Assembly: GCA_011960625.1 (NCBI GenBank)
Contig: BLMJ01000246.1
Coordinates: 1-49,690, forward strand
Reading direction: 5' to 3'
From: Lachnospiraceae bacterium
GTDB lineage: Bacteria; Bacillota; Clostridia; Lachnospirales; Lachnospiraceae
DNA: 49,690 nucleotides
Shown here: positions 1 through 7,961 of the stretch, in pieces
How positions within the stretch are numbered: position 1 is the first letter of the stretch
How the letters are laid out: each line of letters opens with the position of its first letter
The notes under the pieces: model-generated
Seen by the model: only the letters and a program-made list of their open reading frames with translations
What the model was told of the DNA's origin: nothing
Database searches by the model: none
Program-made: the position numbers and the translations under genes

Positions 1-1132
1 CTGCCTTTTCTTCGGCATCCGCTTTGGCAAATTCCTGTTTCTTCTGTTCCTCCGGTGTCTGCGGAACGGTATTCCCGTCACCGTCCGTCCTGGTATGCTC
101 CGTAACTGTGCCTGTGGCATTCCCCGGTTTTGTGGCTTCGGCATTGGCCGGGAGCTGCTTCGCCGGGTTCTCGTCGCTCTCATCGGCAGGGTCTTTGTAA
201 TACGGATTCTTGGTCTTGTAGACCTCCGACATATTCCCGGCATTGTCCATTGCGGAAATGGTAAAATATTCATACCCTGCGTCAAACTGCTGTAAGCGGA
301 TATTCAGCGTGCCATTTGTCAGCTCCGTAAATTCATATCCGTTCACATAGACCGCCTTTGCGCCGGAATCCGTATCATGCACCTGGACGCTTAACAGCCC
401 GTCACTGACCGCCGCATTCAGCGTGGGCTTTGCAGTGTCAAAACACCGGATTGCACGGCTCCTCTCATATGTATTGCCTTTCTGGTCTGTGACCTGCACA
501 TAAACCGTGCAGTTTTCGGAGATTTCCAGTTTTTTATCCTCCGTCACGTCCGTCCAGCTCCCATTCTGCCCGACTTTTGCCTGTATCTTTGCCACTTCAA
601 AATTCCCCGTGTGCGCTGTATCAGACACGGAAAATGTCACGGCTGCTTTTTCGTTGTACCATCCGCCCGGACTGTTGATATGGATCACTACATTCGGTGT
701 CTTGTATTCACAGCCCTTGTAATCAGCAGCGCATACTTCACAGTCTTTGTCAAAATCATAGGCGCTGCACCTTTTCTCACAGGTACACTCTGGCTCCGGC
801 ACTTCATTTCCCGATACGGTTCCGCCCTCCGTTTCTCCCTCTGTGCCGCCTTCTGTCTGCTCCTTTGTACTTTCTCCCGTGCTGCCCTCTGTTTCCCGCT
901 CTGTTGTCTCCGGCTCTGATGTTTCCTGATCTGCCGCTTCCTGCTCCACATGGCTTTCTTCTGCTGTATTTTCTGTTTCTTCCTCAAAGCCGCTTTCCAC
1001 GCTGTCCTCTGCCCTCGCATCAATGGCATTATCCCCGTTCATGGAAAATGCCGCCACAGGCATACAGAATAATGCTGCGGATAAAATGAGCGATAACACC
1101 GCCCTATAACGTAACTTCTCTTTTCTGTTCAT
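1..1132 (-). CDS. CD1107-type mobile element surface protein (DUF4366), partial
   Basis: The reading frame is open from an ATG at 1132 to the window edge, about 377 codons, so the C-terminus is missing. It begins with a charged start and a hydrophobic stretch (about residues 8-28) ending Pro-Val-Ala-Ala-Phe-Ser, which looks like a signal peptide. A Glu/Thr-rich linker follows with repeated Thr-Glu-Gly/Thr-Glu units (about residues 35-95), then a Cys-containing segment and beta-rich Ig-like sequence. A GGGAGG ribosome site precedes the ATG. Its place at the end of the transfer operon after DUF4315 matches CD1107 proteins of Tn1549/CTn-type ICEs. It is probably exported and may act in cell-cell contact, which is inference. 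The start overlaps the DUF4315 gene by 29 bases. Confidence 0.8.
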   Translation of the reverse strand, partial: MNRKEKLRYRAVLSLILSAALFCMPVAAFSMNGDNAIDARAEDSVESGFEEETENTAEESHVEQEAADQETSEPETTERETEGSTGESTKEQTEGGTEGETEGGTVSGNEVPEPECTCEKRCSAYDFDKDCEVCAADYKGCEYKTPNVVIHINSPGGWYNEKAAVTFSVSDTAHTGNFEVAKIQAKVGQNGSWTDVTEDKKLEISENCTVYVQVTDQKGNTYERSRAIRCFDTAKPTLNAAVSDGLLSVQVHDTDSGAKAVYVNGYEFTELTNGTLNIRLQQFDAGYEYFTISAMDNAGNMSEVYKTKNPYYKDPADESDENPAKQLPANAEATKPGNATGTVTEHTRTDGDGNTVPQTPEEQKKQEFAKADAEEKA

Positions 1133-1394
1133 GGCTTTCTGCCTCCCTTTCTATTTGCTGTGTCTGCTGTTCCCCCTGCTCTTTTTTCCGGAGCAGGCCC
1201 AGAATCTCCTCCTCGCTGACTTTATTCAGCAGGATTAAATGCTCCAGAGAGATCTTATTCTTCTCAATGAATTTCATCTTCTCCGCATCCTCTGCCATCT
1301 GTAACTGGCTCTCCAAATCCTTCTGCCTCTCCTGCAGGTCTGCAAGCTGCTTCCGGACTTTGGAAAGCTCTTTTACAATCCTTTCCTTTGTCAC
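1104..1394 (-). CDS. DUF4315 family protein
   Basis: This is a small, highly charged, mostly helical protein (about 96 residues). Heptad-like Leu spacing in the first 50 residues suggests a coiled coil, and the second half is Ile/Leu-rich. The family is known only from conjugative elements, where it lies between the NlpC/P60 hydrolase and the CD1107-type protein, as here; its function is unknown. I chose the GTG at 1394 because an AAGGAG site lies seven bases upstream. An in-frame ATG at 1412 lies upstream of that site and is less likely. The end overlaps the next gene, suggesting translational coupling. Confidence 0.8.
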   Translation of the reverse strand: MTKERIVKELSKVRKQLADLQERQKDLESQLQMAEDAEKMKFIEKNKISLEHLILLNKVSEEEILGLLRKKEQGEQQTQQIEREAESHEQKREVTL

Positions 1395-1510
1395 ATTTGT
1401 TCTCCTTTCCATGCCCCGCAAAAGGCATTTACTGTCTGCTTACACTTAAAGCTGATAATTTCCTGTGCGTTACACATACAGCATGATTGTGGGAATACTT
1501 GTCCAGGCTG

Positions 1511-1888
1511 TTATTTTTCCATATCCATACCCGGAGATTTCTTCCCCTTTTCTTTCCCATGCGGCTCCCGCCTGGCTATTTCTGTCTTTTTTTCTGCGAG
1601 CCGCCTTTTCACTGATGCCCTCTCCCTGGTGCTTTTATTTTCATCCACGGCCTTTACTTTTAGCGCAAAGGCTTCCCTCTCCTGTGCATCGAACAGCGCC
1701 TGCAGGCGGTTCTCTGCCTCTGCAAGCGAATTTTTTGCCCTGTCTATATTCTCCTGTATGCGGTCAGATTTATCGCTTTCCCCGCCCGTTTCAAGCATAA
1801 AGCGTTCCAGCCTGTCCTTCTCATTGTCGATATACTGTGTCAGTTCCTCACACTGCTCCATTAAGCTGCCGATTGTTTCAACTTCCAT
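1511..1888 (-). CDS. Hypothetical coiled-coil protein of the ICE
   Basis: This 125-residue protein is almost entirely charged and helical. Residues 1-75 look like a coiled coil and the last 40 are strongly basic and probably disordered. It has no Cys motif, membrane segment or enzyme signature. A strong AGGAGG site precedes the ATG. It follows the double hydrolase gene by 18 bases in the same operon, so it is likely a soluble accessory of the transfer machine. I do not recognise the family. Confidence 0.65.
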   Translation of the reverse strand: MEVETIGSLMEQCEELTQYIDNEKDRLERFMLETGGESDKSDRIQENIDRAKNSLAEAENRLQALFDAQEREAFALKVKAVDENKSTRERASVKRRLAEKKTEIARREPHGKEKGKKSPGMDMEK

Positions 1889-1906
1889 TTGAACCTCCTT
1901 TTTCTT

Positions 1907-4708
1907 TTAATTTAACCTGCCAAACGCATAAAAATGGCTCTGCCAGTACGGTGTGATGTGGGAATACTTGATCGGGTCACCTGCATGAATGAACACGCCG
2001 TTTCCGCAATAAATCCCCACATGGCTCACAGGCCCCGCCGAATTGTAAGTGCCCGTGAAAAAGATAATATCCCCGGCTTTCGCATCTGCCGCCGAAACCG
2101 GAGCGCACTGGTCATAGATGCCCTGTGCGGTAGTCCGTGGCAGGTTATGCACCCCGCTGTTGGTAAATACCCAGCAGACAAAGCCGGAACAGTCAAAGCT
2201 GGTAGACGGGTTTGAGCCGCCCCATACATACGGAAACCCTAAATATTTAGCGGCTTCCTCCATGAGCGCCTGCACCTGGGCATCATCGTAGGAATCTGGC
2301 GGTATGGCATTTCCCCCACCACTTCCAGACGCCGGCGTTTCTCCGTAAAGCGTTCCTTCCCCTGCCTCAAAATAAAATAACGGGTTATAATACTCCCCGT
2401 TATACAGACATTCGATATGCAGGTGGCTTCCGGTGCTGCTCCCCGTGTTCCCCGTTGTCCCTATGGTATCTCCATGCTTTACAGTCTGCCCCGCACTGAC
2501 GCTTAATGTGTCCATGTGGGCATACTTGGTACAATAGCCCTTGCTGTCCTCGATCACCACATAATTCCCGTAATAACTGTCATAAGTGGCGGTTGTGACT
2601 GTGCCGTCCATCGCCGCAAGGACAACTGTTCCTGTCGGCACCGCAATATCAACGCCCCTGTGGAACTGTTCTGCCCCGGTTACCGGATTGATACGGTAGC
2701 CGTAATAACTGCTCACATAGTTATACCAATACAGATTTAAGGGAGTGTAAAACTGCTGTGCCAGCCCATGCGTTTCATTATAAAGAGAAAAAATTTCTTT
2801 CTGTTCACTGTCCATGCGTCCGGCAACGATCAGGCTTAAATCTTTAGCGGTCAGCGTGGCTTCCAGTATGGTTACGGTATATTCTTCTTCCTCCTCATAC
2901 TCATATTCTTCCTCTGTTTCCTCCCCCGTTACCGGGTCTGTGACGGTGCGTGTGCCTGTCTTTGTCACTGTCCTTGTCCTCGTTTCCGTTGTCGGGTTTA
3001 AGGTCAGCTCATACATCTCATCAAAAAGGCCCTCGATCTCACTTTGGACGTCTGCCGCCGTAAATTCCGTATGGACTGCGGAAAGATAACTGATGAGCGC
3101 AAACGGGTCATGCCCAATCGGGTCAAGGTTATAGCGGTATTCATCATAGTCCGGGTAATCCGTTTCTATGGAATCAATCTCTTTCTGCAATTCCATTTCA
3201 AGCTCTGAAAATGCCAGGTCAGCAGCGTCGATCTCTGCTGGAACGCTCATATAGCTTCCTGCAAGCGTGGCGCTCATGCCGTCTGAGAACATCGCCCCGC
3301 AGGACGATACAGAGGTCATTATCATAATAAGGAGGAGCGCAGATGCCCCCACCGCCACAAGAAGCGATGTGTGTTTCGCCGCTATCTCCTGCAATTTCTT
3401 CGCAACCGCCGTGGTAAAATTAGCGGATTTTACAGCCGCCTCTTTTGTGTTCTTCGCCGCCTGCCCCGCCCGCCTTGCCTTTGCGTACTCCCGCTTGATG
3501 CGCTGTTTCTGCAACCTTTTCTGTAACTGCTTCTTTAAGGTCTTTTCCTGCATTTCCGGGTTTTCTTCCAAAAACTTCCGGTAGCGGAAATTGACTTCTT
3601 TTTGGAACTGTTTTTTCTCCAGCTTCGCCACTTTCCCACGCTGCCGCTGTTCTTTGCCCTTATAGTGCCGCTTCACAAAGCGGTAGGTATCTTCGGCTTT
3701 CTGCTCTGTCTTGTGTGCGCCCTCCACACCGGAATTTTCCTTCTCCACCTCGGCAACCTTGCCATGTGCAAAGCCTGCAAACTCCGATCCGGTTCTGCCT
3801 GCCATCCTTTTTACCGGGTTATCCTCTTTGAAAGGCTTCTCCTTTGCCACGGCGGTCAGCACATACTTTGCCCTGCCCGTTTTTTCATCAAAGACACGCT
3901 CTAAGGAATATTCCTTTTTCTTTGGCAGCTTCTTCCTTGCGGCTTCGGTCTTTCTCCCGGCTTTCTCCGCTTTCTTTTGCAGATTGTCTAATTTCCTGCT
4001 TCCCTGAAATTCCGGTTCTTCGCCATCAGCAAAAGCATTGCTTTCCGCAAAAGTGTTATCCTTTGTCTGGAAGCCACGCAGGGAATCCGCCTTTTTCGTG
4101 CGCTCCCTGTCCTGATGTTCCCGCCTGCGGTATCTCCCCTTTTTCTGGCTCTGGTGGTAGGTATCCCTGCGGCGGTAATCATTCCCCAAATCTTTTCTTT
4201 CTCCGGCCTGCTCCCCTCCGCCATCTTCCGTAAAGGTATTTTGCTCCTGTGAAAAACCGCTTTGTGGTTCACTGCCTGCATCGCTGCTGTCCGGCTTTTT
4301 CATATCCTCCGCAAAACTGTTCTCCTTTTGGAACTGCCCCGGCTGTCTGCGTTTTTTCTGGCCGGATTTTGCTTTCTGCCCGGATATGGTTTTCTGTCCT
4401 GATGTTTTCTGTGCATCGCCCTGGAAACTGTTCTGGTTCTCCCACACATCGGCGCTGCCCGGTCTGCCCTCCACTTTTGAGCCATTCTGCTTTGCGGAAT
4501 AATCAGCGTCATGTTCAAAAAGTTTTGCCTGCTCGGACTTCTGGACATCATGTCCAGAAGTGGTATCAGCATTTCCCGGCTGGTGTGCGCCGGACTGCTT
4601 CTGTTTTGCCCTTTTTGCGACAGTATCTCTCTTTACAGAACTGCCATCAGCGAAAGCATTTTTATCCTTCGCAAACTCAACCGGCTGTTTCTTCTTTTTT
4701 TCTGCCAT
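1907..4708 (-). CDS. CD1108-type transfer hydrolase: M23 peptidase plus NlpC/P60
   Basis: This 933-residue protein opens the cell wall for the conjugation channel, the VirB1-like role. Residues 1 to about 450 are hydrophilic and Lys/Gln/Glu-rich, probably cytoplasmic. One membrane segment (about 452-472) follows. Outside lie an M23 peptidase domain (about 660-780, with His-Arg-Gly-Val-Asp and His-Leu-His-Ile) and a C-terminal NlpC/P60 domain (about 815-933, with catalytic Asp-Cys-Ser-Gly-Phe and a later Ser-His-Val-Gly). A very acidic Thr/Glu stretch lies near residues 590-620. The N-terminal tail repeats a short Asn-x-Phe-Ala-Glu/Asp motif. It lies directly after virB4. A 25-bp palindrome of the ICE falls inside the coding sequence at 4537-4561. 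Confidence 0.92.
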   Translation of the reverse strand: MAEKKKKQPVEFAKDKNAFADGSSVKRDTVAKRAKQKQSGAHQPGNADTTSGHDVQKSEQAKLFEHDADYSAKQNGSKVEGRPGSADVWENQNSFQGDAQKTSGQKTISGQKAKSGQKKRRQPGQFQKENSFAEDMKKPDSSDAGSEPQSGFSQEQNTFTEDGGGEQAGERKDLGNDYRRRDTYHQSQKKGRYRRREHQDRERTKKADSLRGFQTKDNTFAESNAFADGEEPEFQGSRKLDNLQKKAEKAGRKTEAARKKLPKKKEYSLERVFDEKTGRAKYVLTAVAKEKPFKEDNPVKRMAGRTGSEFAGFAHGKVAEVEKENSGVEGAHKTEQKAEDTYRFVKRHYKGKEQRQRGKVAKLEKKQFQKEVNFRYRKFLEENPEMQEKTLKKQLQKRLQKQRIKREYAKARRAGQAAKNTKEAAVKSANFTTAVAKKLQEIAAKHTSLLVAVGASALLLIMIMTSVSSCGAMFSDGMSATLAGSYMSVPAEIDAADLAFSELEMELQKEIDSIETDYPDYDEYRYNLDPIGHDPFALISYLSAVHTEFTAADVQSEIEGLFDEMYELTLNPTTETRTRTVTKTGTRTVTDPVTGEETEEEYEYEEEEEYTVTILEATLTAKDLSLIVAGRMDSEQKEIFSLYNETHGLAQQFYTPLNLYWYNYVSSYYGYRINPVTGAEQFHRGVDIAVPTGTVVLAAMDGTVTTATYDSYYGNYVVIEDSKGYCTKYAHMDTLSVSAGQTVKHGDTIGTTGNTGSSTGSHLHIECLYNGEYYNPLFYFEAGEGTLYGETPASGSGGGNAIPPDSYDDAQVQALMEEAAKYLGFPYVWGGSNPSTSFDCSGFVCWVFTNSGVHNLPRTTAQGIYDQCAPVSAADAKAGDIIFFTGTYNSAGPVSHVGIYCGNGVFIHAGDPIKYSHITPYWQSHFYAFGRLN
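4537..4561. repeat. 25-bp ICE palindrome, copy 1 (intragenic)
   Basis: Perfect palindrome: the 12-bp arm ACTTCTGGACAT, one central base, then the exact complement. It lies in frame within the hydrophilic N-terminal part of the hydrolase gene, encoding Thr-Ser-Gly-His-Asp-Val-Gln-Lys-Ser. Three more copies lie at 11541, 24531 and 25483. Confidence 0.85.
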
Positions 4709-4723
4709 AAAATTCCTCCATAT

Positions 4724-7195
4724 TTACCCGTTACTGTCAGCCTCCCTCTGCACGGATTCCCCCGGCCTTGTGTTCATGATCGCAAAAGTTTTTGTATCTG
4801 CCGGGTACTTATCCACAAACGGGATAACCACGTTGTCAAACAGGATAAGCCCGCTTCCCGGCTCTGAATTGGTCACATGGGCAAGCTGCTTCTCTGACAG
4901 CCCTAACTTGTCGGCAAGTATTGTCTGATCCTTTGCGTTCTGGTTCAGCAGATAAACAAAATCGGAGTTGCCAAGAATCCCCTCGATCTCCTCCGATTTC
5001 AAAAAATCGCCTACATTCTGTGTCAAGCCTGTGGGGATTCCGCCCCATTTTCGGAATCTTTTCCAGATTTCCACCGAATAGATCGCTGTCTGCCTTTCTT
5101 TCAAAAGCAAATGGAACTCGTCACAGTAGTACCTTGTGGCGATCTTCCTCTCCCGGTTCTGCGACACCCTGTTCCAGACCGCATCCTGCACGATCAGCAT
5201 CCCAAGCTCTTTCAGCTGGTTTCCCAAATCCCTGATGTCAAAACACATGATCCGGTTCCGTGAATCCACGTTTGTCCGGTGGTTGAAATAATTCTGCGAG
5301 CCATGCACATACAGCACAAGGCTGTTTGCAATCCGCACCGCCTTCTGTTTCGCTTCCTTCTGCATCTCCGGGGCTACGTCTTTCGGCTCATACCTTAACA
5401 GCGCATTATACAAATCCTCTAAAACCGGCATATTCTCCGGCTTCGGCTCCTTAAAATACCCATCATAGATATGCTTGATGCAGGTGTCGATAATGCCCTT
5501 TTCGTCATTCTCAAGGCCATCTTTCCCTCCGGCGATCAGGTCACACAGCGTAATGATAAAGTCCGATTTCAGCTTTAACGCTTCCCGGTCATTCTTATGA
5601 GAGAGCTGAATATCCATCGGGTTTAAGTAGTCCTTTGAATTGGTGGCAAGCCTTACCACCTGACCGTTAAGCGCACCCACAAGGGCAAAATATTCTCCTT
5701 CCGGGTCACAGACAATAATATCGTCCTCCGTCATAAGGAAACAGGATAATATCTCCCTCTTTGCGGAAAAAGACTTCCCGGAGCCGGGTGTGCCGAGGAT
5801 TACCCCGTTTGGCGTCCGGAGCTTCTTCCTGTCCGCCATGATCATGTTGTTGCTGAGTGCGTTCAGGCCGTAATAAATCGCCGGGGCAGGCATGAAAAGC
5901 TCCTGCGTACAGAAAGGCACCAGGATTGCCGTACTCTTTGTGGTAAGCACCCGCTCAATCCCCGTGTCATTGCAGCCAATCGGCGCACTCGCCATAAGCC
6001 CCTGCTCCTGCAGATACTGCATACACCGGAGGTTGCAGTTTGCCTGCTGGATAATGCCGGACACCCTCTGCGTGATGTTCTCCAACGCCTTCTTGCTCCT
6101 GCCAAAACAGGTAATGAGGAAAGTCATCTTGATGATCTTCTGGTTGCTGGTGTTCAGATCGTCAAGCAGCTCCAGGGTATCTTTTTCATAAGTGATGATG
6201 TCCGTGGGCAGAATGTCCATATCATAGCCGGAGCGCACCGCTTTCTTCTGCTCCTCAATCTTCATTTTCTGGATATTGGTGAGTGCGCCTTTTAACATCT
6301 TGATTGCCTTTACCGGATCCATCGTCTGCATATGCAGCGTGATTGTAAGGTTGTCATCAATGTCAAGGAGCTTTTTTAACAGCTCGTCATTGAACCTCGG
6401 CGCAATGATGTCAAGATAGTGGACGCTCCCATACATCTTCCCCGACTTGAAACGGCTCGGATAGCGGAAGTCAAACCCCGGCGGCGCTATGTAGTCCTTT
6501 ACGCTCTTTCCCGATTCCGACAATTCCTTAAATGAAAAATGGAAAGGCTCCATTGTGTCCTGGTTGAAATACTCATGCAGGACACGCAGGCGCTCCTTCC
6601 CGTCAAGGCTTCTGGCATGGGTGCCGAGGTTTAAGAAATTCTTGATGACGTCGGCCTCTATGCTGCCCATCTTCGCCTTTGCCTCCTTGTACCCTTTGCA
6701 CTCGATACCAAAAATAAGATATTTTGATTTAATGATCCCGTTGTTTCCCTTTGCCGCCTGCTTCTTCAACATTTCCGTGTATTCCTCACGGATATCGTCA
6801 AATTCATCGCCCTGCAGGGGTATGTCAAACTGGTCTATCAGTGTCTGCTCGTTGACCTGCCTGTTGAACAAAAACAGCTCAAACCGTATGGACGGGTCAA
6901 AATAGTTGATGAGCCTGCTGTACTGCTCCAGAATTTCGCCCTGGTCTTCTATCTCCAAAAGGTCATAGTTGATGTCAAAGAACTCGACCATTTTTGTATA
7001 ATAACCGGAAGATACCTGGCAGATGCCGTCACGGTACATCTTCCTGAACGTAATTGTTTTCTGCGCTGTGTCCGGTATCTCCGCCTTTTTTCCGTTCCCG
7101 GCAAGGGTGCTTTTTAACTCCCTTAGCCGTTTCTTTTCCGAAAAATTAAGCCCGGCTTTCGGCCCGGCTTTGCTGCCCTGCGGCTTTTTCTTCAA
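4724..7195 (-). CDS. virB4: VirB4-like conjugation ATPase (CD1110 family)
   Basis: The 823-residue protein is the transfer ATPase at the cytoplasmic base of the type IV secretion channel. The Walker A motif Gly-Thr-Pro-Gly-Ser-Gly-Lys-Ser lies near residue 468, and a Walker B-like Tyr-Tyr-Cys-Asp-Glu-Phe-His near 690. The N-terminal 400 residues are the non-catalytic VirB4 domain. The length fits the family. The start overlaps the end of prgI by 50 bases, and the hydrolase gene follows after 15 bases, so prgI, virB4 and the hydrolase are one transcription unit. No frameshift or missing motif is seen. Confidence 0.95.
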   Translation of the reverse strand: MKKKPQGSKAGPKAGLNFSEKKRLRELKSTLAGNGKKAEIPDTAQKTITFRKMYRDGICQVSSGYYTKMVEFFDINYDLLEIEDQGEILEQYSRLINYFDPSIRFELFLFNRQVNEQTLIDQFDIPLQGDEFDDIREEYTEMLKKQAAKGNNGIIKSKYLIFGIECKGYKEAKAKMGSIEADVIKNFLNLGTHARSLDGKERLRVLHEYFNQDTMEPFHFSFKELSESGKSVKDYIAPPGFDFRYPSRFKSGKMYGSVHYLDIIAPRFNDELLKKLLDIDDNLTITLHMQTMDPVKAIKMLKGALTNIQKMKIEEQKKAVRSGYDMDILPTDIITYEKDTLELLDDLNTSNQKIIKMTFLITCFGRSKKALENITQRVSGIIQQANCNLRCMQYLQEQGLMASAPIGCNDTGIERVLTTKSTAILVPFCTQELFMPAPAIYYGLNALSNNMIMADRKKLRTPNGVILGTPGSGKSFSAKREILSCFLMTEDDIIVCDPEGEYFALVGALNGQVVRLATNSKDYLNPMDIQLSHKNDREALKLKSDFIITLCDLIAGGKDGLENDEKGIIDTCIKHIYDGYFKEPKPENMPVLEDLYNALLRYEPKDVAPEMQKEAKQKAVRIANSLVLYVHGSQNYFNHRTNVDSRNRIMCFDIRDLGNQLKELGMLIVQDAVWNRVSQNRERKIATRYYCDEFHLLLKERQTAIYSVEIWKRFRKWGGIPTGLTQNVGDFLKSEEIEGILGNSDFVYLLNQNAKDQTILADKLGLSEKQLAHVTNSEPGSGLILFDNVVIPFVDKYPADTKTFAIMNTRPGESVQREADSNG

Positions 7196-7550
7196 GATAA
7201 CGCACCTCCTTCTTTAATTTCTCCCTCTCCTCCAACTGCTTGTAGAGGTTCTCCGATTTATAAGGACGTATCCCCGGCGTAAGCAGCTTCTGCCGTACCA
7301 TGAAGTACAGAATCTTCTCTGCCGGGAATCCGTCTTTTTCGTACATTGCCAGAAAGAAGAATGGCAGCATGAGCGCTACCATGATGAGCGCCGAAGCCTG
7401 TGTACCTAACACTCCCTTTGTCAAAAGGTAAAAAGGTATCCCCACCGCTGCGGCGCTCCCAAAGCAGATAAGCTGGCGTTTGGTAAGGTTCATCGCCACC
7501 TTTGTCTTGATGCCACTCAAGTTTTTTGGCACTGCTACTGATATTGCCAT
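7146..7550 (-). CDS. PrgI family transfer protein
   Basis: A 134-residue membrane protein with the usual PrgI layout: a short N-terminus (Met-Ala-Ile-Ser-Val-Ala-Val-Pro), two hydrophobic segments (about residues 25-70) and a charged, coiled-coil cytoplasmic tail. PrgI/VirB3-like proteins link the membrane channel to VirB4, and the gene lies directly upstream of and overlaps virB4. Two in-frame ATG codons stand two codons apart at 7556 and 7550. The second has better spacing from the AAGG ribosome site and gives the family's usual N-terminus. Confidence 0.88.
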   Translation of the reverse strand: MAISVAVPKNLSGIKTKVAMNLTKRQLICFGSAAAVGIPFYLLTKGVLGTQASALIMVALMLPFFFLAMYEKDGFPAEKILYFMVRQKLLTPGIRPYKSENLYKQLEEREKLKKEVRYLEEKAAGQQSRAESRA

Positions 7551-7583
7551 AAGCATTTTCCTTTCTATAAGTTCCGTATCCCT

Positions 7584-7858
7584 TTAATGGGCATTTAAAA
7601 TTGATTTTGCAAGGGAGCCTGTCTTGAATAGGCTGAAGCACAGGATAACGGTATATGCCGCCACCGACCAGAGCGCCGTGTGCAGGTTCCCCGCCACCGC
7701 AACACTGGCAACGAGTACCGAATAGATGCCGACGCAGACCATAATGAAAAATCCCTGGAATGCCAGAGCGCAAAGCCCCTTGATGTAGTTGTTCCCGATG
7801 CTGCCCCATTCCCGGTTGCTTAAAGTTGCAAAGGGAACCGGAGCCACTGAAATATAAA
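7584..7858 (-). CDS. virB6/TrbL-like channel protein, exon 2 (C-terminal part)
   Basis: This encodes the last 91 residues of the VirB6-like membrane protein, starting Leu-Tyr-Ile-Ser-Val-Ala-Pro-Val-Pro-Phe-Ala-Thr and continuing through two hydrophobic segments to Ile-Leu-Asn-Ala-His. The part before the intron lies at 10447-11044. Joining 10447 to 7858 gives 873 bases, exactly 291 codons, and restores Glu-Ile-Tyr-Leu-Tyr-Ile-Ser-Val-Ala-Pro across the junction, which matches the family. Without splicing this segment has no start of its own. It is 34 bases before prgI. Confidence 0.85.
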
Positions 7859-7919
7859 GTAGGGTAAGAACCCGACGCCTTACCATATCACTATGGCAGG
7901 TTTCCGAGAACTCCCCTCC

Positions 7920-7953
7920 GAACCGGACTTACACCTCTCGATGTATCCGGCTC
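7920..7953 (-). ncRNA. Group II intron domain V
   Basis: The 34-nt sequence starts GAGCCGGAT, has an inner loop and ends AGTCCGGTTC. It folds as the short hairpin with the AGC triad typical of domain V, the catalytic core of group II introns. It lies eight bases after the maturase stop and 60 bases before the 3' splice site, the usual layout, with domain VI between. Confidence 0.88.
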
Positions 7954-7961
7954 TCCAGATG

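Noticed and set aside
697..1089. Plus-strand frames opposite the CD1107-type gene
   Set aside because: They are Pro/Leu/Cys-rich mirror frames of a Glu/Thr-rich gene, a common artefact.
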